From NCBI GenBank assembly GCA_012841565.1, contig DUUM01000408.1, positions 1 to 64,000 on the forward strand: a stretch of 64,000 nt of DNA. Reading direction: 5' to 3'. Source of the stretch: Candidatus Epulonipiscium sp. GTDB lineage: Bacteria > Bacillota_A > Clostridia > Lachnospirales > Cellulosilyticaceae. Numbering within the stretch: position 1 is the first letter of the stretch; each line of letters starts with the position of its first letter. Below, piece after piece: positions 39,439 through 48,032 of this stretch. Under the pieces are notes generated by a model, which made no database searches, was not told the DNA's origin, and was given only the letters and a program-made list of their open reading frames with translations. Position numbers and translations under genes: made by a program.

Positions 39439-40500
39439 CTAAATACTGTACTTCCTAATTTCATTTAAAACTAATTTAATGCCACTTTGAGCTTGATTAT
39501 TCTTCATCTTATCGATATATGTTGTTCTTTGTTTATATAGGTTTCTAATCGCTTGCTCCAATGTTACTTCATTCATATTGCTTTCTTCCATTACCATGCA
39601 TAATCCTTGCTTTTCCATAGATTTAGCATTGAGAATCTGATCCCCCCTGCTTGCTTCTAGGGACAGCGGAATAAGTAAGGCGGGAATTTCCAAAGCCGTA
39701 ATCTCAGCAATAGCATTCGCACCCGCTCTAGAAATCATAACGCTCGTTATAGCAAAAATATGGGGTAATTCTTTGCCTACATACTCAAATTGTGTGTAAC
39801 CTGGCGTATTTTCAAAGTCTTCATCTATATTACCCCTACCACATATATGCACAATATTAAATTCAGGCAATAAATGACCTGCAATTTTGCGTATCATTGT
39901 ATTTATTCTTACAGAACCTTGGCTACCACCCATTATAGTAATCGTTGGCCTATCATTGGCAAAGTTACAAATCCTTTGACCAACTTCCTTCTTTCCCTTA
40001 AACAATTCCGCCCTAATAGGAGTACCTGTTATGACTCCTTTATCTTTTACGTGGTGTAATGTTTCCGGAAAATTAACACATACCTTTTTAGCAAAAGGTA
40101 TGGCAAGCTTATTCGCTAGACCTGGTGTAATGTCTGATTCGTGTATAATCACAGGAATCCCCAACATTTTTGCTGCCATTACAACTGGGACACTTACATA
40201 ACCACCTTTTGAAAATACAACTTTAGGCCTTAACTTTCTGAGTAAAACAAAAGCATCTAATAACCCTTTGACCACTTTAAAGGGATCCGTTATATTCTTT
40301 AAATTTAAATATCTACGTAGTTTCCCAGATGAAATGCCATAGTAGCGAATCCCCACTGCTTGTATAAGTTCTTTTTCAATTCCGTCATGGCTCCCAATAT
40401 ACCTAATATCCCAACCTTCTGTTTCAAGTGTAGGAATCATAGCAATATTAGGTGTAACGTGCCCCGCCGTACCACCACCCGTTAGCACAATAGATTTCAT
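39439..40500 (-). CDS. murG: UDP-GlcNAc:lipid II precursor N-acetylglucosaminyltransferase
   Basis: 353 residues, a GT-B (GT28) enzyme that converts lipid I to lipid II on the inner membrane face. GGGTAGHVTPN at the N-terminus, VVFSKGGYVSVPVV, the acceptor-site HESDITPGLANKL, and the UDP-GlcNAc region ISRAGANAIAEITAL are seen. The ending RGDQILNA is typical of clostridial forms. It is away from any division cluster, 12 bp after the HIT gene. Confidence 0.93.
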   Translation of the reverse strand: MKSIVLTGGGTAGHVTPNIAMIPTLETEGWDIRYIGSHDGIEKELIQAVGIRYYGISSGKLRRYLNLKNITDPFKVVKGLLDAFVLLRKLRPKVVFSKGGYVSVPVVMAAKMLGIPVIIHESDITPGLANKLAIPFAKKVCVNFPETLHHVKDKGVITGTPIRAELFKGKKEVGQRICNFANDRPTITIMGGSQGSVRINTMIRKIAGHLLPEFNIVHICGRGNIDEDFENTPGYTQFEYVGKELPHIFAITSVMISRAGANAIAEITALEIPALLIPLSLEASRGDQILNAKSMEKQGLCMVMEESNMNEVTLEQAIRNLYKQRTTYIDKMKNNQAQSGIKLVLNEIRKYSI

Positions 40501-40511
40501 GCTTTTCCCCC

Positions 40512-40928
40512 TTACATTTGACTTTTTATTTGAGCCGCATATTCTTCTAGTGTTTCAGGTGTGACTTCTTTATCAAGAGCCCAACCAAGTTGGATGCAAT
40601 CATTTTCATATCTTGGAATCATATGAAGATGATAATGAGGTACAGTTTGTCCTGCTGCTTTACCATTATTTTGAATGATATTGAGTCCATCATTTCCGAA
40701 TGTTCTCTTAATAATGGAAGCAAATCTTGTTGTAAGTTCAAATAACCTACCTGCTGATTCTGGTTCTAAGTCATATATATCCTTTACATGCTTTTGTGGA
40801 ATAATTAGAATATGTCCCTTGGCAGCTGGAAACCTATCTAACATAACTCTAAACTCTTCATTTTCGTATATCGTGATTGAAGGCATCCGCCCACTATTAA
40901 TCTCACAAAAAATACATTCTTCACTCAT
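40512..40928 (-). CDS. HIT-family nucleotide hydrolase
   Basis: 138 residues from the ATG at 40928. The zinc-type N-terminus CIFCEINSG and the histidine triad PHYHLHMIPR (about 95-104) are intact. Family members cleave nucleoside phosphoramidates and related compounds. It sits between murG and the SCP2 fusion gene with gaps of 11-12 bp, so these three are likely one transcript. Confidence 0.92.
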   Translation of the reverse strand: MSEECIFCEINSGRMPSITIYENEEFRVMLDRFPAAKGHILIIPQKHVKDIYDLEPESAGRLFELTTRFASIIKRTFGNDGLNIIQNNGKAAGQTVPHYHLHMIPRYENDCIQLGWALDKEVTPETLEEYAAQIKSQM

Positions 40929-40940
40929 TCTCATCATCCT

Positions 40941-41996
40941 TTACATAGCTTTAAACATTTGATCTATCTTTGATAATAGCATAAAATTCCCTCTAACCTT
41001 TAATTGTCCTAACATAAATGCTTTTTGTGCCGTTATCTTTTTAGTTAAAATCTCAGTTAGAACTTCTTCTTGGGCTGTCAGTTCTACTTCTGCCCCTGGC
41101 CAAACACCTTCTTTAAATTCACAGTCACCATTCTTAATAACGACATAACCACTGTAAGGTTCATCTGATGTTACATGATACTGTATTGTAGATTCAAAAT
41201 CCCCATCATATTGCCCCTGAAAATAATGTGGCAAACTACTCAGCATATGTCTTGTTGTTTTGAGTTGAGGCTCCGGAATAATGCCTTGTTCATCATCCTT
41301 CACCTGAACTAACTGCTTTTTGAAAAGATTTGCAAGATCTTCAATATCTTTTTCTTGCGTACTTTTCACATCACTTTTCGTATCATTTCTGCTGTCACTA
41401 TATTTTTCATTTTCTATATTTAATTTTTGTTCAAAATCATTAATAGGTCCGCTCTGTTGTTTTGAAAACCCTAAGTTATCACTGCTTTTCATAGGTATGC
41501 GTTCTTGTTTAATCATACGGTAAAAGTCTTCTGTCATTCTCTCTACATTGCTAAGTATAGCCTCCTTATCTGAACTATATGAAGGTGTATAAATTCCAAG
41601 TTTCCCAAACTCCGTTCCTCCTAATATGTCCCATGCATGTAATATATATTCTGCCGCTTCTCTCTCTCCTCGCCACTCACTAGAGGTCAGGGCAAATAAA
41701 GGCTTTTGAAATAGCTTATTACCTTTATGATTACTGCAGTATTCAAAAAACGTACATAAGCTACCACTAACTGATAACAATTCCACCCTGCTAGCCACTA
41801 CTACGCCGACAGATTGATCTATTTGCCCCAAGACTTCTTTGATCTGCTCTGTATCATATCCCTCGTAATATGGTATTCGATTCAGCTGTATGTGTTTTAC
41901 TTCCACTTGAAGCTCTTCTAGTATTTCACCAACTGCCTTTAGAAGCTCTTTTAATACCTGATCTTCTTTACCCGATTGAAGAACAACTACTCTCAT
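40941..41996 (-). CDS. Flavodoxin/NADPH-FMN-reductase-like domain fused to SCP2 lipid-binding domain
   Basis: 351 residues from the ATG at 41996 after GAGTGGTGAAA; the open frame continues upstream without a good site. Residues about 1-165 look like a flavodoxin-fold FMN reductase. A polar, charged linker follows (about 170-245). The last about 105 residues are an SCP2 domain (GVWPGAEVELTAQEEVL, then MLGQLKVRGNFMLLSKI). SCP2 domains bind lipids or sterol-like molecules. The function of the fusion is not known. Confidence 0.65.
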   Translation of the reverse strand: MRVVVLQSGKEDQVLKELLKAVGEILEELQVEVKHIQLNRIPYYEGYDTEQIKEVLGQIDQSVGVVVASRVELLSVSGSLCTFFEYCSNHKGNKLFQKPLFALTSSEWRGEREAAEYILHAWDILGGTEFGKLGIYTPSYSSDKEAILSNVERMTEDFYRMIKQERIPMKSSDNLGFSKQQSGPINDFEQKLNIENEKYSDSRNDTKSDVKSTQEKDIEDLANLFKKQLVQVKDDEQGIIPEPQLKTTRHMLSSLPHYFQGQYDGDFESTIQYHVTSDEPYSGYVVIKNGDCEFKEGVWPGAEVELTAQEEVLTEILTKKITAQKAFMLGQLKVRGNFMLLSKIDQMFKAM

Positions 41997-42166
41997 TTTC
42001 ACCACTCTCTTTCTGTCATATTTTATTAATCCAGAAATTATAACTATTTTCACATCATCTTCTGAAACTACTTTATACTCTCTATTATAAGAATACCCTG
42101 TTGCTTCACCGCTAGATACTTATATCATTATTATACAGTGTCCGTAGTTTGTAAAGTATAAGCTCA

Positions 42167-42880
42167 CTAATTCTTTAAATACTGGCTTGCTTTAGATAAA
42201 TAACAGTTTTTAATTTCTTCTATTTCCCAGAATGAAAAAAATTGTTTTTGTTTGATACGCAGGTGTAGAATATCCCCTTTCTTCATATACGTAACTAGGG
42301 AATCAGTTAACATAACTCGCACACAGTTCCCCCTTGGAAGCCTACGAAAAACAACTGTGTTATCATAATCTATCTCCATGACTTCAAAAAGTCCTTGTTG
42401 ATATACACCGTGCTTAAGGTTTGTAGCTTTCCTTGTTTTGTAGTGCCTGTATGCATTAAAGTCTACTACTAACGGGTTAGTGTTAAGAATTGGATCATTT
42501 AAGTGCTTTAATAATAACCCTTTCAGTTGATAAATTCTTAAACACTCCTTCTTATATACCTTCATAACCTCATAGCCACCTAAATTTGGAGTATTATATG
42601 TCCTTTGAATATAGGTACAATATCCTCCTACCCCTTTCAATACCTCATAAATCTCACTAGCCTTTAATCTACTTTGATTTTTAGGTAGCCAATATATTAA
42701 AAACTTATCAAAGAAATCTGAATCTATTTCATTCATATTCATTAGTGGTTCTGTATCATTACAATACGCATATAATATTTCTAATGTTTCTTTTTCTAGT
42801 GTATCTTTGTGATATTCACAAAGAGGCATACTCCCCTTCATATTTTCAACATAACTTGTAATAGATTCTAACACTTCCAT
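42167..42880 (-). CDS. Protein of unknown function
   Basis: 237 residues, not recognised. The N-terminal half is helical, including an acidic stretch around 45-60. The C-terminal part (about 160-230) looks beta-rich (YQQGLFEVMEIDYDNTVVFR, then GDILHLRIKQKQFFSFWEI) and may be a small barrel. No signal, membrane segment or catalytic motif is evident. It lies between the SCP2 fusion and the terminator of the H-NOX receptor. It probably has its own promoter, though none is clear. Confidence 0.6.
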   Translation of the reverse strand: MEVLESITSYVENMKGSMPLCEYHKDTLEKETLEILYAYCNDTEPLMNMNEIDSDFFDKFLIYWLPKNQSRLKASEIYEVLKGVGGYCTYIQRTYNTPNLGGYEVMKVYKKECLRIYQLKGLLLKHLNDPILNTNPLVVDFNAYRHYKTRKATNLKHGVYQQGLFEVMEIDYDNTVVFRRLPRGNCVRVMLTDSLVTYMKKGDILHLRIKQKQFFSFWEIEEIKNCYLSKASQYLKN

Positions 42881-42938
42881 ACGACTAGCCTCCTATTAAT
42901 TTAAGTCTATTAGTATTAGTGTCTTCATATTAGGGGAA

Positions 42939-42988
42939 GTTTATACCAAAAAAGCATCCCTTTTTAGGGATACTTTTTTGGTATAAAC
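42939..42988 (-). terminator. Terminator of the H-NOX receptor gene
   Basis: A 22-bp stem (42939-42960 with 42967-42988) that pairs fully only on the minus strand, where the single mismatch becomes a G-U pair. That fits the end of the leftward receptor gene; the stop is at 42997. Confidence 0.7.
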
Positions 42989-42996
42989 CTTTTAAG

Positions 42997-44799
42997 TTAA
43001 ATGTTATACTCTTTTAAGTCTGATCGGAAAATATTAGCTGTATTTTGGAATTCTTTCATATTCTCTACCAGTTCTTGAATCTGCGACATATATACAGTTA
43101 CATTAGAACTTACTTCTTCTGAAACGGCTGAGTTTTCCTCTGCAATAGATACGAGTGCTTCCATTTGCTCAAATATACGTCCTATTTTCTCAGCTTCTTC
43201 TACAAGTTCTCGGCTCATCTCAACAGTTACACCAGATACATCTTGTAATTCTACATCTGCTTTATTGCTCTCTACTGCTACTGAGTCTAGTGTCTTACTT
43301 TGATCGAGAAGAACATTGTACTGCTCATCCACTTTTTCTCCAAGTGATGTAATTTGATTAGTAAATTGCCCTAGCAATTCACTAATACTTTCTACTGCAC
43401 TCTTAGAGCCTTCTGCCAACTGCCTAATCTCACTAGCAACTACCGCGAACCCTCTTCCTTGCTCGCCTGCTCTTGCTGCCTCAATAGATGCATTAAGGGC
43501 TAAAAGATTAGTTTGTTCTGCTATGGATGTAACTGTTGTTACAATACTTTCAATATCATGAACCTTATCTCTAAGATTTACACTTTCTTGTTTTACATCT
43601 GCAAATTGTTCACTAACTCCTTGCAAGCTTTGTACGGATATCTTCAAATTATTAAAGTTATCTCTAATACTACCTGCTACTGATTCTAATTGAACTTTAC
43701 TTGCATCTTGTTTGCCTGTTATGGCTTTAAGTGTTACGACGTTGTTGTTTAAAACGCCAGAAACAATTTCTGTTTCTTCCGCTTGAGACACTGCCCCTAC
43801 TGCAATTTGCTCCACACTCATGGATATATCCACTGATGTGCGGTTCATACTTCCCGCTATGTCTTGTATGGTTTGGGTAAAGAGCTCCATTTCATCTGTA
43901 ATACCCTTAAATGCTACAAAGTCCCCTATAAGTTGTTTTCTATAGTCTTCTAGCATGATAGCTACTTCATCAAACTCATCAAAGCTCGTTACATCCATTT
44001 GCTCTGTATAAATTCTATTCATAAAATTCTTTAGTTGCCTCTTAACGCTACTGAGTGGCGCCATTACACGGTTTGCTGCTGCAAAACTTCCAAGTCCTGC
44101 AAAAACTAAAATAATAGCTAAACTAACAAATTTACTGCTGATAGGTATAGTTATAAGGGATCCTACTAACCCTGCAAAGATTGTCCCAAGAAAGATTTTT
44201 AAATCTGCACGTTTTGCTATTCCTAGTGATAATATTTTACTGGTGTGATAGCTACGTTTATTATATATTTTATTCTCAAATGTTATCTTTAACTCTATAC
44301 GATTACCCTCAAAAGAATGTTTTTCTATCTGAACCTTTTCATTAAAGTATGTTTGAGCACCCTCTAATAATCCATAAAGGTAGTCTTCTAGTTTCCTAGG
44401 GGACTCATATGTAAAGATTGCACTATGAGAAGAAATTGCCCTAATATCGATAAATGGTGGTGTTGCGCCGGGTATATTCTTTTTAATGACTTCGTGAATA
44501 TCATATAAGGATGCTAAAAAACTAAAAAGATTCTCCTTATCAAAGAAAGCTGGATACACTTTAGAAAACATATTTATATTACCTTGCCCCATAGCGTGCC
44601 ACACATCTTTAGTTGTAATCCGTTTTTCTTTAGCAATAGCATCAATATACTTTCTAACGGTATCATCTGGTATATCTTCACTAATTAAAAACATCCTATT
44701 TGCTGCCCAGCCTACTGCCTCCATAGCCCTATGAGTAGCTTCTTGCCCATATATATTCTTACTTGTTTCAACCCATGTTGATACGACTGTCCCTTTCAT
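42997..44799 (-). CDS. H-NOX heme sensor fused to methyl-accepting chemotaxis protein
   Basis: 600 residues. Residues 1-180 are an H-NOX domain: [10 protein letters not shown] start, proximal heme ligand H102, propionate motif Y131-S133-R135 (YESPR), and P115. The distal pocket residues W9, N74 and Y140, which hydrogen-bond O2 in the Caldanaerobacter H-NOX, are all kept at the same numbers. Two membrane helices (about 203-245) and a HAMP-like linker precede the receptor signalling domain, whose hairpin tip lies around [20 protein letters not shown]. Such H-NOX-MCP fusions are known in anaerobic Clostridia. O2 sensing for avoidance behaviour is inferred. Confidence 0.93.
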   Translation of the reverse strand: MKGTVVSTWVETSKNIYGQEATHRAMEAVGWAANRMFLISEDIPDDTVRKYIDAIAKEKRITTKDVWHAMGQGNINMFSKVYPAFFDKENLFSFLASLYDIHEVIKKNIPGATPPFIDIRAISSHSAIFTYESPRKLEDYLYGLLEGAQTYFNEKVQIEKHSFEGNRIELKITFENKIYNKRSYHTSKILSLGIAKRADLKIFLGTIFAGLVGSLITIPISSKFVSLAIILVFAGLGSFAAANRVMAPLSSVKRQLKNFMNRIYTEQMDVTSFDEFDEVAIMLEDYRKQLIGDFVAFKGITDEMELFTQTIQDIAGSMNRTSVDISMSVEQIAVGAVSQAEETEIVSGVLNNNVVTLKAITGKQDASKVQLESVAGSIRDNFNNLKISVQSLQGVSEQFADVKQESVNLRDKVHDIESIVTTVTSIAEQTNLLALNASIEAARAGEQGRGFAVVASEIRQLAEGSKSAVESISELLGQFTNQITSLGEKVDEQYNVLLDQSKTLDSVAVESNKADVELQDVSGVTVEMSRELVEEAEKIGRIFEQMEALVSIAEENSAVSEEVSSNVTVYMSQIQELVENMKEFQNTANIFRSDLKEYNI

Positions 44800-44914
44800 A
44801 TTAGCTTCTCTCCTTTTTTATATTTATTTCCACTTTTGGTTAATATTAAAATTCTCTTCCTTATTATACACTACTAACTCACTTTTGAAAATGTTAATAC
44901 AACATAATAAGGTT

Positions 44915-45169
44915 TTATAATAAACCCTGAATAATATATAACATGATAATCCCCGGTATTCCCAGTATTCCTACAATTCCTAGGGTTATAGCGTTAATTC
45001 CTATTGCTATAGCCGGAAGAAGTAAGTTCGCTGTCCATATAATAATTATACCTACTCCTATTTTCACAATTATGGTACACAGTTCCTTTTTCCAAATGCT
45101 CCAAACAAGCATGAGTACGCATACTGCTATAAGTCCTATAATGATTTGCTGTGAGTTTAGATTCCCCAT
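44915..45169 (-). CDS. bofA: Pro-sigma-K processing inhibitor BofA
   Basis: 84 residues with two hydrophobic helices and the family ending GIPGIIMLYIIQ. BofA holds the SpoIVFB protease inactive during sporulation in Bacillus. AAGGGGG precedes the ATG. The yaaL-like gene is just upstream, matching the conserved yaaL-bofA order. Confidence 0.85.
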   Translation of the reverse strand: MGNLNSQQIIIGLIAVCVLMLVWSIWKKELCTIIVKIGVGIIIIWTANLLLPAIAIGINAITLGIVGILGIPGIIMLYIIQGLL

Positions 45170-45271
45170 TGGTCAAGCCCCCTTTAGTACTATATGTACG
45201 CACGAGGGAGCCCTTTAATGCCTAACTTTTAAGGTTCACCGTATTTGGTTGAGCGTATATATCCCCTCGAG

Positions 45272-45289
45272 AGATGATTGCAATCATCT
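45272..45289. repeat. Short perfect palindrome between yaaL and bofA
   Basis: AGATGATTGCAATCATCT is an 18-bp perfect palindrome. It may be an operator or a hairpin in the shared transcript; no T-run follows. Confidence 0.35.
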
Positions 45290-45293
45290 TGGG

Positions 45294-45584
45294 TTACCCT
45301 GACTTGCTGTAGTATATCTTTTTCATACAGCGGATTAGATATCCATATCTGATTTGGTCTGCTTTGTATTGGTAGGTATAGTATTCTATAAGTTGAGGGT
45401 CTGTGGCGCACTCAAAATGAGCATATGTGGTAGTCATTTCTCTGTAGGCCTCACCGATTTCACTTACGAGCTTACGTTCATCGGGGGTCATTCTTTTTTC
45501 TTTCTTATAAATAGCGCGTTGTACTTTTTTGCTAATTTTTAATCCATAGGGGTATCCTATGCCTTGTCCTGTTGCTTCCATCAT
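45294..45584 (-). CDS. yaaL: YaaL-like protein (DUF2508)
   Basis: 96 residues from the ATG at 45584 after GGTGAAA. Charged helices with the pattern ERKLVSEIGEAYREM and YYTYQYKADQIRYGYLIRCMKK are the DUF2508 mark. Function unknown; its position before bofA is conserved in spore-formers. Confidence 0.78.
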   Translation of the reverse strand: MMEATGQGIGYPYGLKISKKVQRAIYKKEKRMTPDERKLVSEIGEAYREMTTTYAHFECATDPQLIEYYTYQYKADQIRYGYLIRCMKKIYYSKSG

Positions 45585-45663
45585 TTTCACCATCCTTACT
45601 AATTAAATTCAAATTCCCTCTAAAAGCAGAATTGTTCTATTAGTAAGTATGGACAACTTGGGG

Positions 45664-46200
45664 TTAATTATACAATTCTAATCCCATTATTAGGGAGTCA
45701 TAGTACTTCCCCTCTATTAAAAAGTCCCTTGTTTGAATACCTTCTTCTATAAAACCAAGACTTTTATAAAGCTTCATTCCTTTTTCGTGATCCGATCTTA
45801 CTTTTAAATTGATTTTGGTTACAATACCCGTATCTTTAGCCCAATCTATTAAGTATGTAATTAATTCCCTCCCAATACCCTGACCCCAAAACTCTTTTAG
45901 AACACTCACTCCAAATTCTCCTGTATGCCTAGTTCTTTGCTTTACGCCCCCTGCAAAGTTTAAATTCCCAATAATATTTCCTTCTAATACCACAACAATA
46001 AACAACCCATTATCTTGGTTCATATTACCTTCAATAAAAGCCTCTTCCTCTTCCAACGTAATACCTAAACCCTCCGCCCCAAACGTTAGAAAATCTGACT
46101 CCCCACCTATAATATCCAAATAATCCAACAACTCCTGAGCATCCGATTTAATCGCCCTACGAATAACAGCGTCCTTACCTTTAACCTGTATCTTTTTCAT
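45664..46200 (-). CDS. GNAT-family N-acetyltransferase
   Basis: 178 residues. The acetyl-CoA-binding motif EFWGQGIGRELITYLIDWA (about 105-123) and the strand KINLKVRSDHEKGMKLYKSLGF are typical of GNAT enzymes. The substrate is not predictable. Unrelated neighbours suggest a single-gene unit. Confidence 0.88.
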   Translation of the reverse strand: MKKIQVKGKDAVIRRAIKSDAQELLDYLDIIGGESDFLTFGAEGLGITLEEEEAFIEGNMNQDNGLFIVVVLEGNIIGNLNFAGGVKQRTRHTGEFGVSVLKEFWGQGIGRELITYLIDWAKDTGIVTKINLKVRSDHEKGMKLYKSLGFIEEGIQTRDFLIEGKYYDSLIMGLELYN

Positions 46201-46326
46201 ATCCTATCATTCCTTTCTTATTTCCCATTCATAGTATCATCGTCCCACTCTAGCAACTAGCCTTATACTGTAATCTAGATTTTATCATTATAGCATTAAT
46301 ATTAATATGTGGACTTTAAAACATTC

Positions 46327-46436
46327 GGTCGCAAGAAATAAGTGGGTATCAACAAGGGCATGTTTGCAAGAATTTCGTAAAAGTACTTTGTGAAATTCTT
46401 GCACATAACCGGTTGATGCCCACTTATTTATGCGCC
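46327..46436. repeat. Long near-perfect inverted repeat (110 nt)
   Basis: Outer arms AAATAAGTGGGTATCAAC (46336-46353) and GTTGATGCCCACTTATTT (46412-46429) have one mismatch. An inner stem TGCAAGAATTTCG/TGAAATTCTTGCA follows, giving one long hairpin in the gap between the GNAT gene and the flagellin terminator. No ORF. Confidence 0.7.
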
Positions 46437-46475
46437 AAAAGCCTCCCAGATCCACCAGGATCCAAAAAGGCTTTT
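46437..46475 (-). terminator. Terminator-like hairpin after flagellin
   Basis: Arms AAAAGCCT (46437-46444) and AGGCTTTT (46468-46475) with inner GGATCC/GGATCT pairing; short T-run on the minus strand. Confidence 0.5.
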
Positions 46476-46491
46476 GATCTTTTATTTTATA

Positions 46492-47331
46492 TTATTGTAA
46501 TAACTGTAGTATTTGTTGTGGTCGTTGATTCGCCTGTGCAAGCATTGAATTACCCGCTTGTGCAAGGATATTTTGTTTGGTATACTCAGACATTTCTTTG
46601 GCCATATCCGCATCTCTAATACGTGACATAGATTCAGTCATGTTTTCCGCCGCAACATCTAGGTTAGCAACTACATGTTCAAGACGATTTTGGTATGCAC
46701 CCAACTTGGAACGCGTTGAAGATACCATTGCAATAGCTTTATCTATAGTTGTGATTGCAAGTGCTGCACCTGATTGAGTTGCTGCTAAATCCAATCCAGA
46801 AACCCCTAGTGCTGATGCCCGCATATCTTCAATCCCAATTTTCATCATTTGTTTTTCGTTGGCTCCTATTTGGAGATCTAAGCCACCCGTAAGAGGTGTA
46901 CCACTCGCTACCAAATCTCCATTTAGTAATGTTTGTTTATTGTACTCGGTATTTTCAGCCGTACGATCAATCTCTTCAATCAGCTGGTCGATTTCATCTT
47001 GAATAGTCCCACGGTCCTTATCCTCTAGGGTTCCATTCGAAGCTTGGACCGCAAGTTCACGCATACGTTGTAGCATACTATGTACTTCATTCAGTGCTCC
47101 CTCCGCTGTTTGGATCAGTGAAATACCATCCATTGAGTTACGATTAGCTTGTTGAAGTCCCCTTACTTGTGTCTCCATTTTCTGAGAAATAGCAAGCCCT
47201 GCTGCATCGTCTGATGCACTGTTTATACGTAAGCCTGATGAAAGTCTTTGCATGGTCTTATCCATGTTAGCATTTGTTTTATTCATTTGATGCAATGTGC
47301 GTAGTGCTGGAATATTATGATTAATTCTCAA
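46492..47331 (-). CDS. Flagellin
   Basis: 279 residues, a short flagellin. The D0/D1 N-terminus is intact (MRINHNIPALRTLHQMNKTN, then LSSGLRINSASDDAAGLAIS) and the C-terminus ends in AGNSMLAQANQRPQQILQLLQ-type sequence. The central variable domain is small. The start is TTG, 6 bases after AGGAGA. A consensus sigma-28 promoter is 76 bp upstream. It follows the fliS-like gene on the same strand. Confidence 0.96.
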   Translation of the reverse strand: MRINHNIPALRTLHQMNKTNANMDKTMQRLSSGLRINSASDDAAGLAISQKMETQVRGLQQANRNSMDGISLIQTAEGALNEVHSMLQRMRELAVQASNGTLEDKDRGTIQDEIDQLIEEIDRTAENTEYNKQTLLNGDLVASGTPLTGGLDLQIGANEKQMMKIGIEDMRASALGVSGLDLAATQSGAALAITTIDKAIAMVSSTRSKLGAYQNRLEHVVANLDVAAENMTESMSRIRDADMAKEMSEYTKQNILAQAGNSMLAQANQRPQQILQLLQ

Positions 47332-47406
47332 GGATATCTCCTCTTTCTATATCTTATTTATATATATCTCTTTTATATAATCTTCTATCTTTTATTGCTA
47401 CTCTTT

Positions 47407-47433
47407 TTATCGGCCATATACCCGCTAAACTTA
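47407..47433 (-). promoter_or_regulatory. Sigma-28 (SigD/FliA) promoter of flagellin
   Basis: The minus strand shows TAAG (47430-47433), 15 bp, GCCGATAA (47407-47414). The -10 is an exact consensus match. It begins 16 bp after the end of the fliS-like gene. Confidence 0.9.
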
Positions 47434-47448
47434 AGTCCTAATCCCTTA

Positions 47449-47907
47449 TTACGCTTTAAATCCTCGGTTATCTTTTTCTAACACCGATTCATTTAAATCA
47501 TTTTTGCCATAGGTAAGTCCTGCATATAGCTGCTGGGTGTTGTTCATAACCTTTAAAGATTCATGATCCTTAGCAATTACCTCGTCCCAACCCTCTACTA
47601 ACTGATTAATAAGCATTTTAGATTCATCAATAAGAGACTCATCATATACCATTAAATTTTTAATGAGTAACCCATTAATGTATACATATATTCTTAGAAG
47701 ATCTTTAGATATTTCTTGGGTAAAATCAAGGGTATCTATTAATTCTTGTAATATTTGTCTGGAACGCCCTATTTCTTTTGCAAATTGGTCTTCCGTTTTT
47801 TCATGTCCATATTGTTTTACATTATCTAGGCTTTCTAATAATAAATCATAAGTAATCTTTAGCAATTGTCCTCTTGTGGCATTTGCAACTTGAGATGCTG
47901 TGATCAT
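47449..47907 (-). CDS. fliS: Flagellar export chaperone FliS (FliS-like)
   Basis: 152 residues, all-helical. The N-terminal ATRGQLLKITYDLLLESLDN pattern, which places a helix near the flagellin-binding site, fits FliS. Its gene directly precedes flagellin. FliS caps flagellin in the cytosol before export. The ATG overlaps the stop of the small upstream gene by 4 bp (ATGA). Confidence 0.75.
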   Translation of the reverse strand: MITASQVANATRGQLLKITYDLLLESLDNVKQYGHEKTEDQFAKEIGRSRQILQELIDTLDFTQEISKDLLRIYVYINGLLIKNLMVYDESLIDESKMLINQLVEGWDEVIAKDHESLKVMNNTQQLYAGLTYGKNDLNESVLEKDNRGFKA

Positions 47908-48017
47908 TCTTCTTCCTCCTCGGAATCTTGTTTATCTATATAGTGGACCATCTTCTCTATAATGCTTACAACTGACTTTTCAAGATTATTGGTCTTTGGT
48001 TCTTTCTCAGTATCCAT
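47904..48017 (-). CDS. Small acidic protein, 37 residues
   Basis: An ORF starting at the ATG at 48017 (codons MDTEKEPKTNNLEKSVVSII...) with GGAGG 8 bp upstream. The centre is amphipathic (SVVSIIEKMVHYI) and the tail is five Glu residues. The stop overlaps the fliS start. It is probably a real, translationally coupled member of the flagellar cluster; the function is unknown. Confidence 0.6.
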   Translation of the reverse strand: MDTEKEPKTNNLEKSVVSIIEKMVHYIDKQDSEEEEE

Positions 48018-48032
48018 TATCTAATCCTCCTA

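Noticed and set aside
45229..45411. 60-residue minus-strand ORF upstream of bofA
   Set aside because: It overlaps the yaaL-like gene in another frame and has no ribosome site or recognisable sequence.
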